A stretch of 64,000 bases of DNA from Gillisia limnaea DSM 15749 (lineage in GTDB: Bacteria > Bacteroidota > Bacteroidia > Flavobacteriales > Flavobacteriaceae), in NCBI RefSeq assembly GCF_000243235.1, contig NZ_JH594606.1, positions 124,001 through 188,000 on the forward strand. The letters run 5' to 3'. Every line of letters starts with the position of its first letter. Position 1 is the first letter of the stretch. The position numbers were made by a program, and so were the translations under genes. Below the pieces are notes generated by a model. The model saw nothing but the letters and a program-made list of their open reading frames with translations. It made no database searches and was not told where the DNA came from. Below are positions 43,495 to 52,079 of this stretch, one piece after another.

Positions 43495-44835
43495 TTAATT
43501 TTCCTTTGCCCAGTTAAGACGGTCCATTTGATTATAGGGCCAGGGAGCACCATTGTTTTCTATATTGGTCATGGAAATAGCCAATTCATTTGGTGCCGCG
43601 CTTTGTTCCATAACAAGGTATCTTCTCATGTCAAGAATAATGGATAAGGGATCAATTCCTACAGGACACGCCTCTACACAGGCATTACAGGTAGTACAGG
43701 CCCAAAGCTCTTCTCTAAGGATATAATCATCCAGAAGCTGCTTGCCATCATCTTCAAATTTCCCTTTTTTATTGATGATTTCCCCTACTTCTTCCAGCCT
43801 GTCACGGGTATCCATCATTATTTTTCTGGGAGATAATTTCTTTCCTGTTAGATTTGCAGGACATTCTGCAGTGCATCTTCCGCATTCTGTACAGGTATAG
43901 GAATTCAATAACTGCACCTGGTTTAAGTCCATAACATCTGAAGCCCCAAATTTTTCCGGAACATCCGTTTCCCCATCTTCTACAGGTGTTTCGTATGGAT
44001 TGGCATCCGGATCCATCATTAACTTTACTTCATTTGTAACAGATTGCAAGTTGTCAAATTCACCCTTAGGACTAAGTTTTGACAGAAACACATTTGGAAA
44101 CGCAAGTAAAATATGCAAATGCTTGGAGTAATATAAGTAATTTAAAAAAATCAAAATTCCTATGACATGCAACCACCAGGCAGTTCTTTCAACAATAATT
44201 AGACTGGCCGTGCTTATTCCTTCAAATAAAGGAAGCAGGTATTGACTTACCGGGAAAGATCCGGCGATTCCAGCCTCTTTCACATAACCAATGGCATTGT
44301 TAAGTTGTAACTGGTAATCTGTAGCATTCATTAGCAAAAATAAGATCATTAAGACCATTTCAAAATAAAGAATGTAATTAGCATCATTTTTTGGCCAGCC
44401 TTTTAAATCATTCCCTATAAAACGATATATATTTGTGACATTCCTGCGTATCCAGAAAATAATCACTCCAACAAAAACAAGAAATGCGAGTATTTCAAAT
44501 GAGCCAATAAGGAAGTTATAAAAACCGCCTAAAAAAGAGAGGATGCGGTGCGTACCAAAAATACCATCGATAATTATCTCCAGAACTTCAATATTAATAA
44601 TGATAAATCCTACATAAACAATAATGTGAAGAATCCCGGAAACCGGTTTCTTAACCATTTTAGATTGACCTATTGCAATACGGCCCATTTTCGCCCAACG
44701 TTCTCCAGAATTATTTGAACGGTCAACTTTTCTACCTAATTTTATGTTGCGGATGACTTTCCTGATATTATAGGTGAAAAAAGCAATTCCAGCAACCAGA
44801 ACTATTAAAAAAATAAGCTGAGTAATAAGTTCCAT
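43495..44835 (-). CDS. Membrane protein with two 4Fe-4S clusters (HdrC/NarI-like)
   Basis: 446 residues. The N-terminal half has about five to six hydrophobic helices (first at 4-22), with the loop KPVSGILHIIVYVGF; the histidines in the helices could bind haem b. The C-terminal part carries two ferredoxin sets: CTECGRCTAECPA and CTTCNACVEACPVG. It should pass electrons between membrane quinol and the cytosolic CCG protein encoded 32 nt downstream. It starts 6 nt after the MlaD-like gene, so it belongs to the amidase-mlaD transcript. Comparable gene pairs are common in Bacteroidota, but their partner enzyme is not established. Confidence 0.85.
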   Translation of the reverse strand: MELITQLIFLIVLVAGIAFFTYNIRKVIRNIKLGRKVDRSNNSGERWAKMGRIAIGQSKMVKKPVSGILHIIVYVGFIIINIEVLEIIIDGIFGTHRILSFLGGFYNFLIGSFEILAFLVFVGVIIFWIRRNVTNIYRFIGNDLKGWPKNDANYILYFEMVLMILFLLMNATDYQLQLNNAIGYVKEAGIAGSFPVSQYLLPLFEGISTASLIIVERTAWWLHVIGILIFLNYLYYSKHLHILLAFPNVFLSKLSPKGEFDNLQSVTNEVKLMMDPDANPYETPVEDGETDVPEKFGASDVMDLNQVQLLNSYTCTECGRCTAECPANLTGKKLSPRKIMMDTRDRLEEVGEIINKKGKFEDDGKQLLDDYILREELWACTTCNACVEACPVGIDPLSIILDMRRYLVMEQSAAPNELAISMTNIENNGAPWPYNQMDRLNWAKEN

Positions 44836-44841
44836 AGACTA

Positions 44842-45792
44842 TTATTTTAAGGAATCATTAGGAGCATCATAGGGTCCCGGTCTTTTTCCGAAGACAGAAA
44901 AATGAACATAACGTTTTGGATTCAATTTTATATCCTGAAGCAATTGCTCCATTTGTTTTGTAGCCCGGTCCAAATTATCATACACCGCATCATCCGTCAA
45001 TAATTTTCCAGCAGTACCCTGCCCACTGCTTAGATTATTTGAGATTTTTTCAAAGTCTGCAATTATCTTTTCAAGATCTCCAGACATACCGTTTAGGTCT
45101 ATTTGTGCAAGTGTGTCTGAGAATTTATTAAAGTTACCGGACATTTCATCCAGGTTCGAAAAGGTCCTGTCTAATTTTTCTGAATTTCCCGATACGATTC
45201 CATCGAGCGATTCTGCGGTATTCTTAAATGAACGAACCGTCTCGGAAAGGTCATTAAAAGTATTTTTGATATTGTTCCTTGTTTCAGTGTCTAAAACTTC
45301 ATTAAAAGCAGTTAGCAAGGAGTCTGTACTAACTATTGCACGCTCAACCTTTACCTGTAAAGGTGTAAGTCGCTCATTTACAAGTTCCATAATTCCTTCC
45401 TCAATAGCGCTTGGAAGTGTGTCTCCTGTTTTTGCTAACATTCCCGGTTCATATTCAGGAACTATTGCAAGGGATTTTCCTCCAATTAATCCACCTCCAT
45501 AAATTTGAGCCAAACTGTTTTTGGAAAATTTAAAGTCATTGTCAACATTAAAGGTTACTACAAGGAGACCTCGTTCATCCAAAAAAGAAATATTGGTTAC
45601 CTGTCCTACTTTCATACCATTGATAGTGACTGGTGAGGAAGCAGATAAACCTTCGACATCTGCATAAACTGCATGAAAAATCCTATTTGAGTCGAGGAGG
45701 TTTTGACCTTTAAGATAACTATATCCAAATATCAGTATTACAATAGCTACCACAGCCAAAATTCCGGTTTTAAGCTCTTTAGTATATTTCAA
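44842..45792 (-). CDS. MlaD/MCE-family lipid-transfer protein
   Basis: 316 residues. One N-terminal membrane anchor (TGILAVVAIVILIFGYSYL, about 9-27), a single MCE domain (about 37-115, with VEGLSASSPVTINGMKVGQV and GGGLIGGKSLAIVPEY), then a long helical tail. The MCE domain forms hexamers that shuttle phospholipids between inner and outer membranes with an MlaEF ABC transporter; mlaE and mlaF are not in this window. It lies 55 nt after the amidase gene and 6 nt before the Fe-S gene, probably in one operon. Confidence 0.92.
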   Translation of the reverse strand: MKYTKELKTGILAVVAIVILIFGYSYLKGQNLLDSNRIFHAVYADVEGLSASSPVTINGMKVGQVTNISFLDERGLLVVTFNVDNDFKFSKNSLAQIYGGGLIGGKSLAIVPEYEPGMLAKTGDTLPSAIEEGIMELVNERLTPLQVKVERAIVSTDSLLTAFNEVLDTETRNNIKNTFNDLSETVRSFKNTAESLDGIVSGNSEKLDRTFSNLDEMSGNFNKFSDTLAQIDLNGMSGDLEKIIADFEKISNNLSSGQGTAGKLLTDDAVYDNLDRATKQMEQLLQDIKLNPKRYVHFSVFGKRPGPYDAPNDSLK

Positions 45793-45847
45793 AAGTCTAT
45801 TATTTTAGAGAATGTGCAAATTTAGAAATAAATATAGGAAAGTAGCC

Positions 45848-46966
45848 CTATTTACTTTGGGATTTTAACGCCTCATTAACGGTAATCTTGTTTCCTTCCT
45901 TAAATGCAACTATATAACTCGATGGATATCCACTGGCCTGAGCTTCTTTGTGAAATTTATTTATTTGCGTGTAGCTTGAGGTTGCTCCAAAATAATATTT
46001 AAAAAGTTTTCCTTCTTTTTCTCGGAAAACAGGCGTTAAGCCTTTGAAATTAGAAGATTTTGGTTCGAGCTTTTTTGAACTCGCCACCAGTTGAACTTTA
46101 AAAGTTACCCCAATAAAAGTATCATCAAAATCCTTGGTTTCTGTATACACAGGAACAGGGGCTTGCTGTTCAAGATTATCCAAAACAGCGAGGTTGATGG
46201 AATGACTGTAATCTTCAATAGCCTCAACGATAGCTGCTGCCACTTTACTTTGTCCACCAACACTGTTCAAATAAGGTCCTTCTTCTTTGTTGGTTAAAAA
46301 ACCAGTTTCAATAAGCACACTTGGCATATATGTTTGATGAAGTACTAAGAATCCAGCTTGTTTAACACCGCGGTCATTCCTTTTTAGCTCATTGGTAAAT
46401 TGTTTCTGAACAAAATCAGCTAAAAGAATACTTTGATCCAGGTATTCCTCCTGCATGATCATCATACCAATATAAGATTCAGGAGAATTGGGATCAAATC
46501 CGCCATAGGTAAGATCATAATCTTCCTCCAGAAATATTACAGAATTCTCTCTTTTCGCAACTTCAAAGTTGGATTGGTTGCGGTGGAGACCAAGGACAAA
46601 GGTTTCAGTTCCATATGCCTGAGAGTTGTGGGCATTACAATGAACAGATATAAAAAGATCGGCTTTGGCATCATTGGCAATCTTTGCACGCTGGTCTAGA
46701 GGAATAAATATATCCCTATCCCTGGTATAAATAACTTTAATATTAGGATTTTTCTCAAGTTCTTTCCCTATTTTCAAAACAATATTTAAGGCAATCTCTT
46801 TTTCCTGAAATCCTCCTCCCCTGTTCCCGGGATCTTTACCGCCATGGCCCGCATCTAAAACAACTACAAATTTGGATTTTACGGGGTCTTTTTCTGCAGG
46901 AATTGAAGAAGTTAAAACAATCCCTATAAAAAGTAATACTAAAAATTTGACTAGGTTCGTTTTCAT
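45848..46966 (-). CDS. N-acetylmuramoyl-L-alanine amidase with C-terminal SPOR-like domain
   Basis: 372 residues from the ATG at 46966, which begins the signal peptide MKTNLVKFLVLLFIGIVLTSS; an ATG six codons upstream also exists. The Amidase_3 domain (about 35-265) has the zinc ligands and catalytic Glu in VVLDAGHGGKDPG, FQEKEIAL, FISVHCNAH and LIETGFLTN. A C-terminal part (VTFKVQLVASSKKL ... YKYYFG-like ... SGYPSSYIVAF) resembles a SPOR peptidoglycan-binding domain. It cleaves the amide between muramic acid and the stem peptide in cell division. It is divergent from lptD. Confidence 0.92.
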   Translation of the reverse strand: MKTNLVKFLVLLFIGIVLTSSIPAEKDPVKSKFVVVLDAGHGGKDPGNRGGGFQEKEIALNIVLKIGKELEKNPNIKVIYTRDRDIFIPLDQRAKIANDAKADLFISVHCNAHNSQAYGTETFVLGLHRNQSNFEVAKRENSVIFLEEDYDLTYGGFDPNSPESYIGMMIMQEEYLDQSILLADFVQKQFTNELKRNDRGVKQAGFLVLHQTYMPSVLIETGFLTNKEEGPYLNSVGGQSKVAAAIVEAIEDYSHSINLAVLDNLEQQAPVPVYTETKDFDDTFIGVTFKVQLVASSKKLEPKSSNFKGLTPVFREKEGKLFKYYFGATSSYTQINKFHKEAQASGYPSSYIVAFKEGNKITVNEALKSQSK

Positions 46967-47103
46967 AAATAAGTAACGATTCAATTAGAGGGTTTATTTT
47001 AATGGCTTATTTTTTTAAATTCCCAAAAGGAACCTAAAAAAATATATGTAATTTTGATCATTCAATAAGCACGCCACATTTTACAAAAATACCACTTATA
47101 GCA

Positions 47104-49809
47104 TTGCGGACAAACTCACTTTATATTCTTTTTTTCGGTGTTTTTTTTCTAATGTTCACAGATTATTCTGTGGCGCAGGAAATCAAGCCCCCTCAGGGGG
47201 TTCGGGTGGAAGCGCAAAGAGATAGTGTCTTAAAAGTGACCGATTCTCTTGTCCCAAATCCAAAAATTATTGAGCAGGATACCATAAAACGGGATACGCT
47301 AAAACCAGCTCCTGTCCTTTTAAGCGATGTTGTAACTTACACCGCCGATGATTATATGCGCCTTAGTCCTAAGGAAAATAAGATGTATTTATATGATCAG
47401 GCACAAATCACCTACGGAGATATCGTCCTTACCGCCGGCCTGATAATTTTAGACAACGAAAAAAATGAAGTTTATGCCTTCGGAATTCCCGATTCAACCG
47501 GTGCGTATTCCCAACGACCAATTTTTACACAGGCTCAAAATACGGTTGAACCTGATTCCATTCGGTTTAATTTTGATACCGAAAAAGCGCTAATCTATAA
47601 TTCCAGAACCGAACAAGGCGGGTTTAAGGTTCTTGGTGAAGTTACCAAGCGTGAAAATGATTCGGTTTATTTTATGCAAAATGTGCGATTTACCACCTCT
47701 GAAAATGAGTTGGATCCCGATTATTTCTTTTATGCCCGAAGAATAAAATTTGTCCCCGGAAAGAAAATAGTAACCGGATTAGTGAATATGTATATAGCCG
47801 ATGTCCCGACCCCTTTGGGGCTTCCCTTTGGGTACTTTCCGCTAACCGATGAGCAAACCTCCGGATTTATACTTCCTTCTTTTGGCCAAACCAATCAAAG
47901 AGGTTATTTCCTGCAGAATGGAGGATATTATTTCGCGGTGAGTGATTATGCAGATTTGTTGGTTTTGGGTGATTATTATACCAACGGAAGCTATGGAATG
48001 CGTGTGGAGTCAAGTTATGCAAAACGTTATAGGTTTAGGGGCAATGTAAATATGAGATATGAAAATTTACTGGATAGTGAACGAGGTTTTCCGGATTTTA
48101 CACAGCGCTCTAATTATAATCTTCAATGGAGCCATTCCCAGGATGCTAAAGCGAATCCAAGCTCCAGGTTTTCTGCTTCTGTTAATCTTGGAAGCAGTGA
48201 TTATTATCGGGAATCTGTAAATCAGGCCAACACCGGGAATTTTCTTAATAATTCTTTAAATTCTTCAGTTTCTTATTCCAAAACTTTCCAGGGCGAACCA
48301 CAAGTCAATGTAAATTTAACGGCAAGTCATAGTCAAAACACCAATACCCAGGAAATCAATATGACGTTGCCAACACTTCAGGCAAGTGTTTCCCGTATTT
48401 TTCCCCTTGCTCCGAAATTTGGTGCAAAAAAGGGCCTTATAGAAAATATAAACCTTCAATATAATTTAAGAGGGGAAAACAGGATACGGACCACAGATTC
48501 ACTTTTCTTTACCCCTGAAATGTTCCGGGATGCCAATATGGGTGTACAACATTCTATTCCTATTTCTACGAACTTTAAATTATTTAAATTCCTAAGTGCA
48601 AGCACCAGCGCAAATTACCAGGAAAATTGGGTGTTTAAAACCTTTGACAGGTCGTATGACCAGGTTAACCAATCGGTTATTGTAGACACTATAAATGGCT
48701 TTGATTCCTATCGCACCTATAATTTTGGTGCAAGTATGGGAACCACAATTTATGGATTGGTTAATTTTGGTAAGGATAAAAAAATTCAGGCTATCCGCCA
48801 TGTGATGAGGCCTTCAGTAAGTTACAATTATAACCCAGCTTTTGACCAATATTACGATCAATATGAAATAACCAATGATATTGATCCTACGCTAAATGAA
48901 TTTGTGAATTACTCAAGATTTCAGGGAACCTTGTTTGGGGCTCCGGGAAGAATATTTTCCAGTTCCATTGGACTTGGAATAAGCAATACAATTGAAGCTA
49001 AGGTGAGAGATAAAGACAGTACAGCTGTAGAACCTAAAAAGATTACATTGTTAAACAATTTTAGTGTGAGCACCTCTTATAATTTAGCCGGGGATTCATT
49101 AAGGCTAGCTCCCATTAGTTTAAGGGGAAGTGTACCTATTATTGAAAATAAACTGGATGTTAACCTATCAGCAGATCTTGATATTTATGCCTTAAATAAC
49201 AATAACCGCAGGATTGAAAAGCTCAACATTGAAAACGGAGGAAGTTTATTCCGGTTCACTGCAGCCAATGTTAGTTTTGGATATTCCTTTTCTAGCAAGG
49301 ATTTTGAAGAGGGCGGTGATACTGATGAAGACAAGGATAATCAAACCTTCAGGGGTGGAGGAAGGCCGGATGATCTCTTTGGGACAGGAACTGATATTGA
49401 CGGTAATTTCATGGATGATGAAGATGACCCCTTTGATAAGGATGAAGAAACCGAGAAAAGTGAGTGGTATAAATATAAAATACCCTGGGACCTTAGGCTT
49501 GCGTATACGATGACCTATAATAATAATGCCAGGCAGAGCGAGATTACCTCTCATTCTATAATGTTTTCTGGTAATATAGAACTCTCACCAAAATGGTCTG
49601 TTGGGGGATCTTCAGGTTTTGATCTTAAAGAAAGAGGTTTTACCTATACACAATTAAGGTTTGCAAGAGATTTGGATAGTTGGAGACTGAATTTTAGCTG
49701 GATACCTTTTAGCTCCCGTACTTCCTGGAATTTCTTTATTGGAATAAAATCTTCTATATTGAGCGATATTAAATATGATAAACGAAGGGAGCCGGACAGA
49801 CAACTATAG
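47104..49809 (+). CDS. lptD: LPS-assembly outer-membrane protein LptD
   Basis: 901 residues from a TTG (47104); no in-frame ATG lies close upstream. The signal peptide is followed by a periplasmic OstA/LptA-like jelly-roll (about 75-300: YDQAQITYGDIVLTAGLIILDNEKNEVYA) and a C-terminal barrel of the LptD fold with VPTPLGLPFGYFPLTDEQTSGFILP. Near residue 735-790 is a strongly acidic loop (GDTDEDKDNQ ... MDDEDDPFDKDEETEK). It inserts lipopolysaccharide into the outer leaflet. A TAATTTTG element at 47049-47056 could be its -7 box. Confidence 0.88.
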   Translation: MRTNSLYILFFGVFFLMFTDYSVAQEIKPPQGVRVEAQRDSVLKVTDSLVPNPKIIEQDTIKRDTLKPAPVLLSDVVTYTADDYMRLSPKENKMYLYDQAQITYGDIVLTAGLIILDNEKNEVYAFGIPDSTGAYSQRPIFTQAQNTVEPDSIRFNFDTEKALIYNSRTEQGGFKVLGEVTKRENDSVYFMQNVRFTTSENELDPDYFFYARRIKFVPGKKIVTGLVNMYIADVPTPLGLPFGYFPLTDEQTSGFILPSFGQTNQRGYFLQNGGYYFAVSDYADLLVLGDYYTNGSYGMRVESSYAKRYRFRGNVNMRYENLLDSERGFPDFTQRSNYNLQWSHSQDAKANPSSRFSASVNLGSSDYYRESVNQANTGNFLNNSLNSSVSYSKTFQGEPQVNVNLTASHSQNTNTQEINMTLPTLQASVSRIFPLAPKFGAKKGLIENINLQYNLRGENRIRTTDSLFFTPEMFRDANMGVQHSIPISTNFKLFKFLSASTSANYQENWVFKTFDRSYDQVNQSVIVDTINGFDSYRTYNFGASMGTTIYGLVNFGKDKKIQAIRHVMRPSVSYNYNPAFDQYYDQYEITNDIDPTLNEFVNYSRFQGTLFGAPGRIFSSSIGLGISNTIEAKVRDKDSTAVEPKKITLLNNFSVSTSYNLAGDSLRLAPISLRGSVPIIENKLDVNLSADLDIYALNNNNRRIEKLNIENGGSLFRFTAANVSFGYSFSSKDFEEGGDTDEDKDNQTFRGGGRPDDLFGTGTDIDGNFMDDEDDPFDKDEETEKSEWYKYKIPWDLRLAYTMTYNNNARQSEITSHSIMFSGNIELSPKWSVGGSSGFDLKERGFTYTQLRFARDLDSWRLNFSWIPFSSRTSWNFFIGIKSSILSDIKYDKRREPDRQL

Positions 49810-49921
49810 CAAAAGCCAATTTGACGGTGGTTTTGCAGTGCTATATGGTACAAACCAATGAATATATACAAATTGCTCCCCATAAGTCGGGAGACAATAA
49901 AAAACACTAAATAAAACACAA

Positions 49922-50302
49922 ATGAAAAAGATCATAAAAACATCGAATGCTCCTGCCCCAATAGGCCCTTATAACCAGGCAATTTTAAGCGGAAACATGC
50001 TTTATATCTCAGGGCAAATAGCTATCAATCCTAAAACCAATGAATTGGTGACACGTACTATTATTGACGAAACTAAACAAGTGATGGAGAATCTTAATGC
50101 TATCCTGAAAGAGGCGGGAATGGACTTTGAAAATGTGATTAAAACTTCCATTTTCATAAGTGATATGAATAATTTTACTCAAATTAATGAAGTCTACGGT
50201 CAATATTTCGATCAGGAAACAGCACCGGCAAGGGAAACTGTTGAAGTTGCGAATTTGCCTAAATTTGTGAATGTAGAGATTAGTGCAATCGCTGTTAAAT
50301 AG
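49922..50302 (+). CDS. ridA: RidA-family reactive intermediate deaminase
   Basis: 126 residues, the standard size for a trimeric YjgF/RidA protein. APAPIGPYNQAILSGNMLYISGQIAI and the catalytic ETVEVANLPKFVNVEISAIAV region with the conserved Arg (APARETVEV) are present. It hydrolyses 2-aminoacrylate and related enamines/imines from PLP enzymes such as threonine dehydratase. It follows lptD on the same strand after 112 nt containing a small GC hairpin (49876-49893). Confidence 0.94.
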   Translation: MKKIIKTSNAPAPIGPYNQAILSGNMLYISGQIAINPKTNELVTRTIIDETKQVMENLNAILKEAGMDFENVIKTSIFISDMNNFTQINEVYGQYFDQETAPARETVEVANLPKFVNVEISAIAVK

Positions 50303-50444
50303 TTTGAATAAGGATTGGGAGGAATTAAACCCAAAGGTGGGATAAAATCAAATTTTTAGTCTGCTTAAACTTCCTGATGGTAGCAAGGGAATTTAAACAG
50401 GCTAACAATCTTTTCTAAATAAGTATAACTTCCTTATCTTAGTT

Positions 50445-51431
50445 TTAAGTAGATAATATGTCGGATATTCTTAGGAGGTCTTTATTGATCTTATGCTTAC
50501 TTTTTAAAGCTTGGTCCAGACTGCACGCTTCCACACGGTTGTTAACAAATCCCACCATAAGGTTTTTCTGACCATCCAACAATAATTCTACAGCCCTAAC
50601 GCAAAGTCTACTTGCGAGAACCCTGTCAAAACAAGAAGGACTTCCTCCTCTTTGAATATGTCCCAAAACGGTTACTTTGGCATCATAATCGGGTAAGTTT
50701 TCCTTGACATATTCGGCTAGTTCGAAAACATTTTTTCCAATCTTATCACCTTCTGAAACCACCACAATACTAGAGGTTTTTCCAGACCTTCGGCTGCGTT
50801 CAAGAGAATCTAATAACCTGTCAAGTCCAAGATTTTCTTCAGGAATAAGAATTTCTTCAGCACCGGCGCCTATTCCGCTATTAAGAGCGATGAAACCGGC
50901 ATCCCGGCCCATTACCTCAATAAAAAATAAGCGATTGTGAGAACTCGCGGTATCCCGAATCTTATCGATGGCTTCTACCACTGTATTTAAAGCAGTATCA
51001 AAGCCTATAGTGTAATTGGTTCCATTAATATCATTATCTATGGTTCCGGGAACTCCTATAATTGGAATGTGATGCTCCTCATTAAAGATTTTTCCTCCGC
51101 GAAAAGTTCCATCGCCCCCAATAAGGATCATGGCATCAACCTCTGCCTTTTTTAAATTATCTGCAGCTTTTTGCCTTCCTTCTTTGGTTAAAAACTCTTT
51201 AGATCTTGCCGATTTTAAAATGGTTCCTCCCCTGGTAATAATATTTTGGACACTTCTTGCATTCATTTCCATATAGTCTCCTTCTATCATCCCTTGATAC
51301 CCTCTGTAAAACCCAATACATTCTGTATGGTAATAAGCACAAGCTCTTACTACAGCCCTTATCGCTGCATTCATTCCGGGAGAATCTCCACCGGAGGTCA
51401 TTACTCCTATTCGTCTAATCTTTTTGGCCAT
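50445..51431 (-). CDS. pfkA: 6-phosphofructokinase, ATP-dependent
   Basis: 328 residues from the ATG at 51431, which starts IRRIGVMTSGGDSPGMNAAIRA; the longer open frame (to 51674) reads through non-coding repeats and is not used. GGDGTFRGG indicates ATP rather than pyrophosphate, and PGTIDNDINGTNYTIGFDTAL has the catalytic Asp. FIEVMGRDAGFIAL and GHIQRGGSPSCFDR complete the family pattern. It commits fructose-6-phosphate to glycolysis. An inverted repeat 9 nt before the start may control it, and a tnpA unit has settled directly upstream. Confidence 0.96.
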   Translation of the reverse strand: MAKKIRRIGVMTSGGDSPGMNAAIRAVVRACAYYHTECIGFYRGYQGMIEGDYMEMNARSVQNIITRGGTILKSARSKEFLTKEGRQKAADNLKKAEVDAMILIGGDGTFRGGKIFNEEHHIPIIGVPGTIDNDINGTNYTIGFDTALNTVVEAIDKIRDTASSHNRLFFIEVMGRDAGFIALNSGIGAGAEEILIPEENLGLDRLLDSLERSRRSGKTSSIVVVSEGDKIGKNVFELAEYVKENLPDYDAKVTVLGHIQRGGSPSCFDRVLASRLCVRAVELLLDGQKNLMVGFVNNRVEACSLDQALKSKHKINKDLLRISDILST

Positions 51432-51439
51432 AGCTATGT

Positions 51440-51461
51440 TTTGTAATTTACAAATTACAAA
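51440..51461. promoter_or_regulatory. Palindrome at the pfkA start, possible operator or leader hairpin
   Basis: TTTGTAATTT / AAATTACAAA (51440-51449, 51452-51461) form perfect 10-bp arms separated by AC, 8 nt from the pfkA ATG. It is AT-rich with no T tract after it. It could bind a dimeric regulator or fold in the mRNA leader. Confidence 0.45.
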
Positions 51462-51499
51462 CTTAAAGTAAATAATCCTCGGGGCAAGCCCACGAGGCA

Positions 51500-51958
51500 T
51501 TAAAATAATTTCAACTGATAATCTTTTTTCAACACTTTGTACTCTTTTTCTATTCCCTGCTCCTTGACATATTTGGCAATGACATTCTCGGTTCCATGCT
51601 GACCGACGGTGTTCACAAAGTAACCCTTTCCCCAAAATTCTCCACCCCAAAGCTGCTTTTTCACTTCTGGACATTGCCTAAAAACTTCCCTAGCTAAGAT
51701 ACTTTTTACCATCGTAACAATTTTTGTTACGCTATATGAAGGAACACTTTGAATCAAAAAATGAACATGGTTCTTGTCCGTTCCCACTTCTAGAAAACAA
51801 ACTTCATATCTTTTTTCAATCTCCGAACATGTCGCGACCAAAACTCGGTCGACCGAATCAGAAATAACAACCCTTCGATATTTAGCACTGCTCACCAAAT
51901 GGTAAAGAAGCACCGTTACGTTATGGCTCTTGTGTATGAATTTACTATTTTGTGACAT
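51500..51958 (-). CDS. tnpA: Y1 (HUH) transposase, IS200/IS605 TnpA family
   Basis: 152 residues from the ATG at 51958 (MSQNSKFIHKSHNV); the frame is open 18 codons upstream into the flanking palindrome. The HUH metal site is NHVHFLI (His64-Val-His66), the catalytic tyrosine lies in NVIAKYVKEQG (Tyr130), and WGKGYFVNTVG is the usual conserved stretch. These enzymes cut and rejoin single-stranded DNA at subterminal hairpins. The reading frame is intact, so it may be active. Its ATG lies inside a 13-bp hairpin. No tnpB/IscB partner is present. Confidence 0.9.
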   Translation of the reverse strand: MSQNSKFIHKSHNVTVLLYHLVSSAKYRRVVISDSVDRVLVATCSEIEKRYEVCFLEVGTDKNHVHFLIQSVPSYSVTKIVTMVKSILAREVFRQCPEVKKQLWGGEFWGKGYFVNTVGQHGTENVIAKYVKEQGIEKEYKVLKKDYQLKLF

Positions 51959-51974
51959 CGAGTCACAAAATAGT
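51944..51974 (-). promoter_or_regulatory. Hairpin over the tnpA start codon
   Basis: ACTATTTTGTGAC / GTCACAAAATAGT form a perfect 13-bp inverted repeat with a 5-nt loop. On the tnpA mRNA the AUG lies at the loop/stem junction (51956-51958), with codons 2-5 in the stem. Pairing should hide the start codon and lower translation. Confidence 0.65.
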
Positions 51975-52079
51975 AATAATAAACGAGGCAAGCCTCGGGG
52001 AATTAAACCCAATAGAGATTAAATAAGAAGGTTTCGGTAAGAAGATTTGATCGAAAATTAATTAACCGGACAGAAGATT

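Larger units (their letters stand above)
51477..52010. mobile_element. IS200/IS605-like or REP-associated tnpA unit with palindromic ends
   Basis: One Y1 transposase gene is bracketed by two short hairpins. The left is CCTCG-GGGC-AA-GCCC-a-CGAGG (51477-51497), the right CGAGGC-AA-GCCTCG (51984-51997) continued by GGGGAATTAAACCC. Both share the words CGAGGCA and CCTCGGGG, in opposite arrangement. There is no terminal inverted repeat of the DDE type nor a clear target-site duplication, consistent with single-strand transposition. Boundaries are inferred from the palindromes. Confidence 0.7.

Noticed and set aside
49802-49848. Imperfect dyad after lptD (TATAGC...GCTATA)
   Set aside because: Arms are short, the loop is long and there is no T tract; not convincing as terminator or operator.
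51432-51674. N-terminal extension of pfkA by 81 codons
   Set aside because: The extension reads through the pfkA palindrome and the left tnpA hairpin and antisense to nothing conserved; the ATG at 51431 gives the exact family N-terminus.
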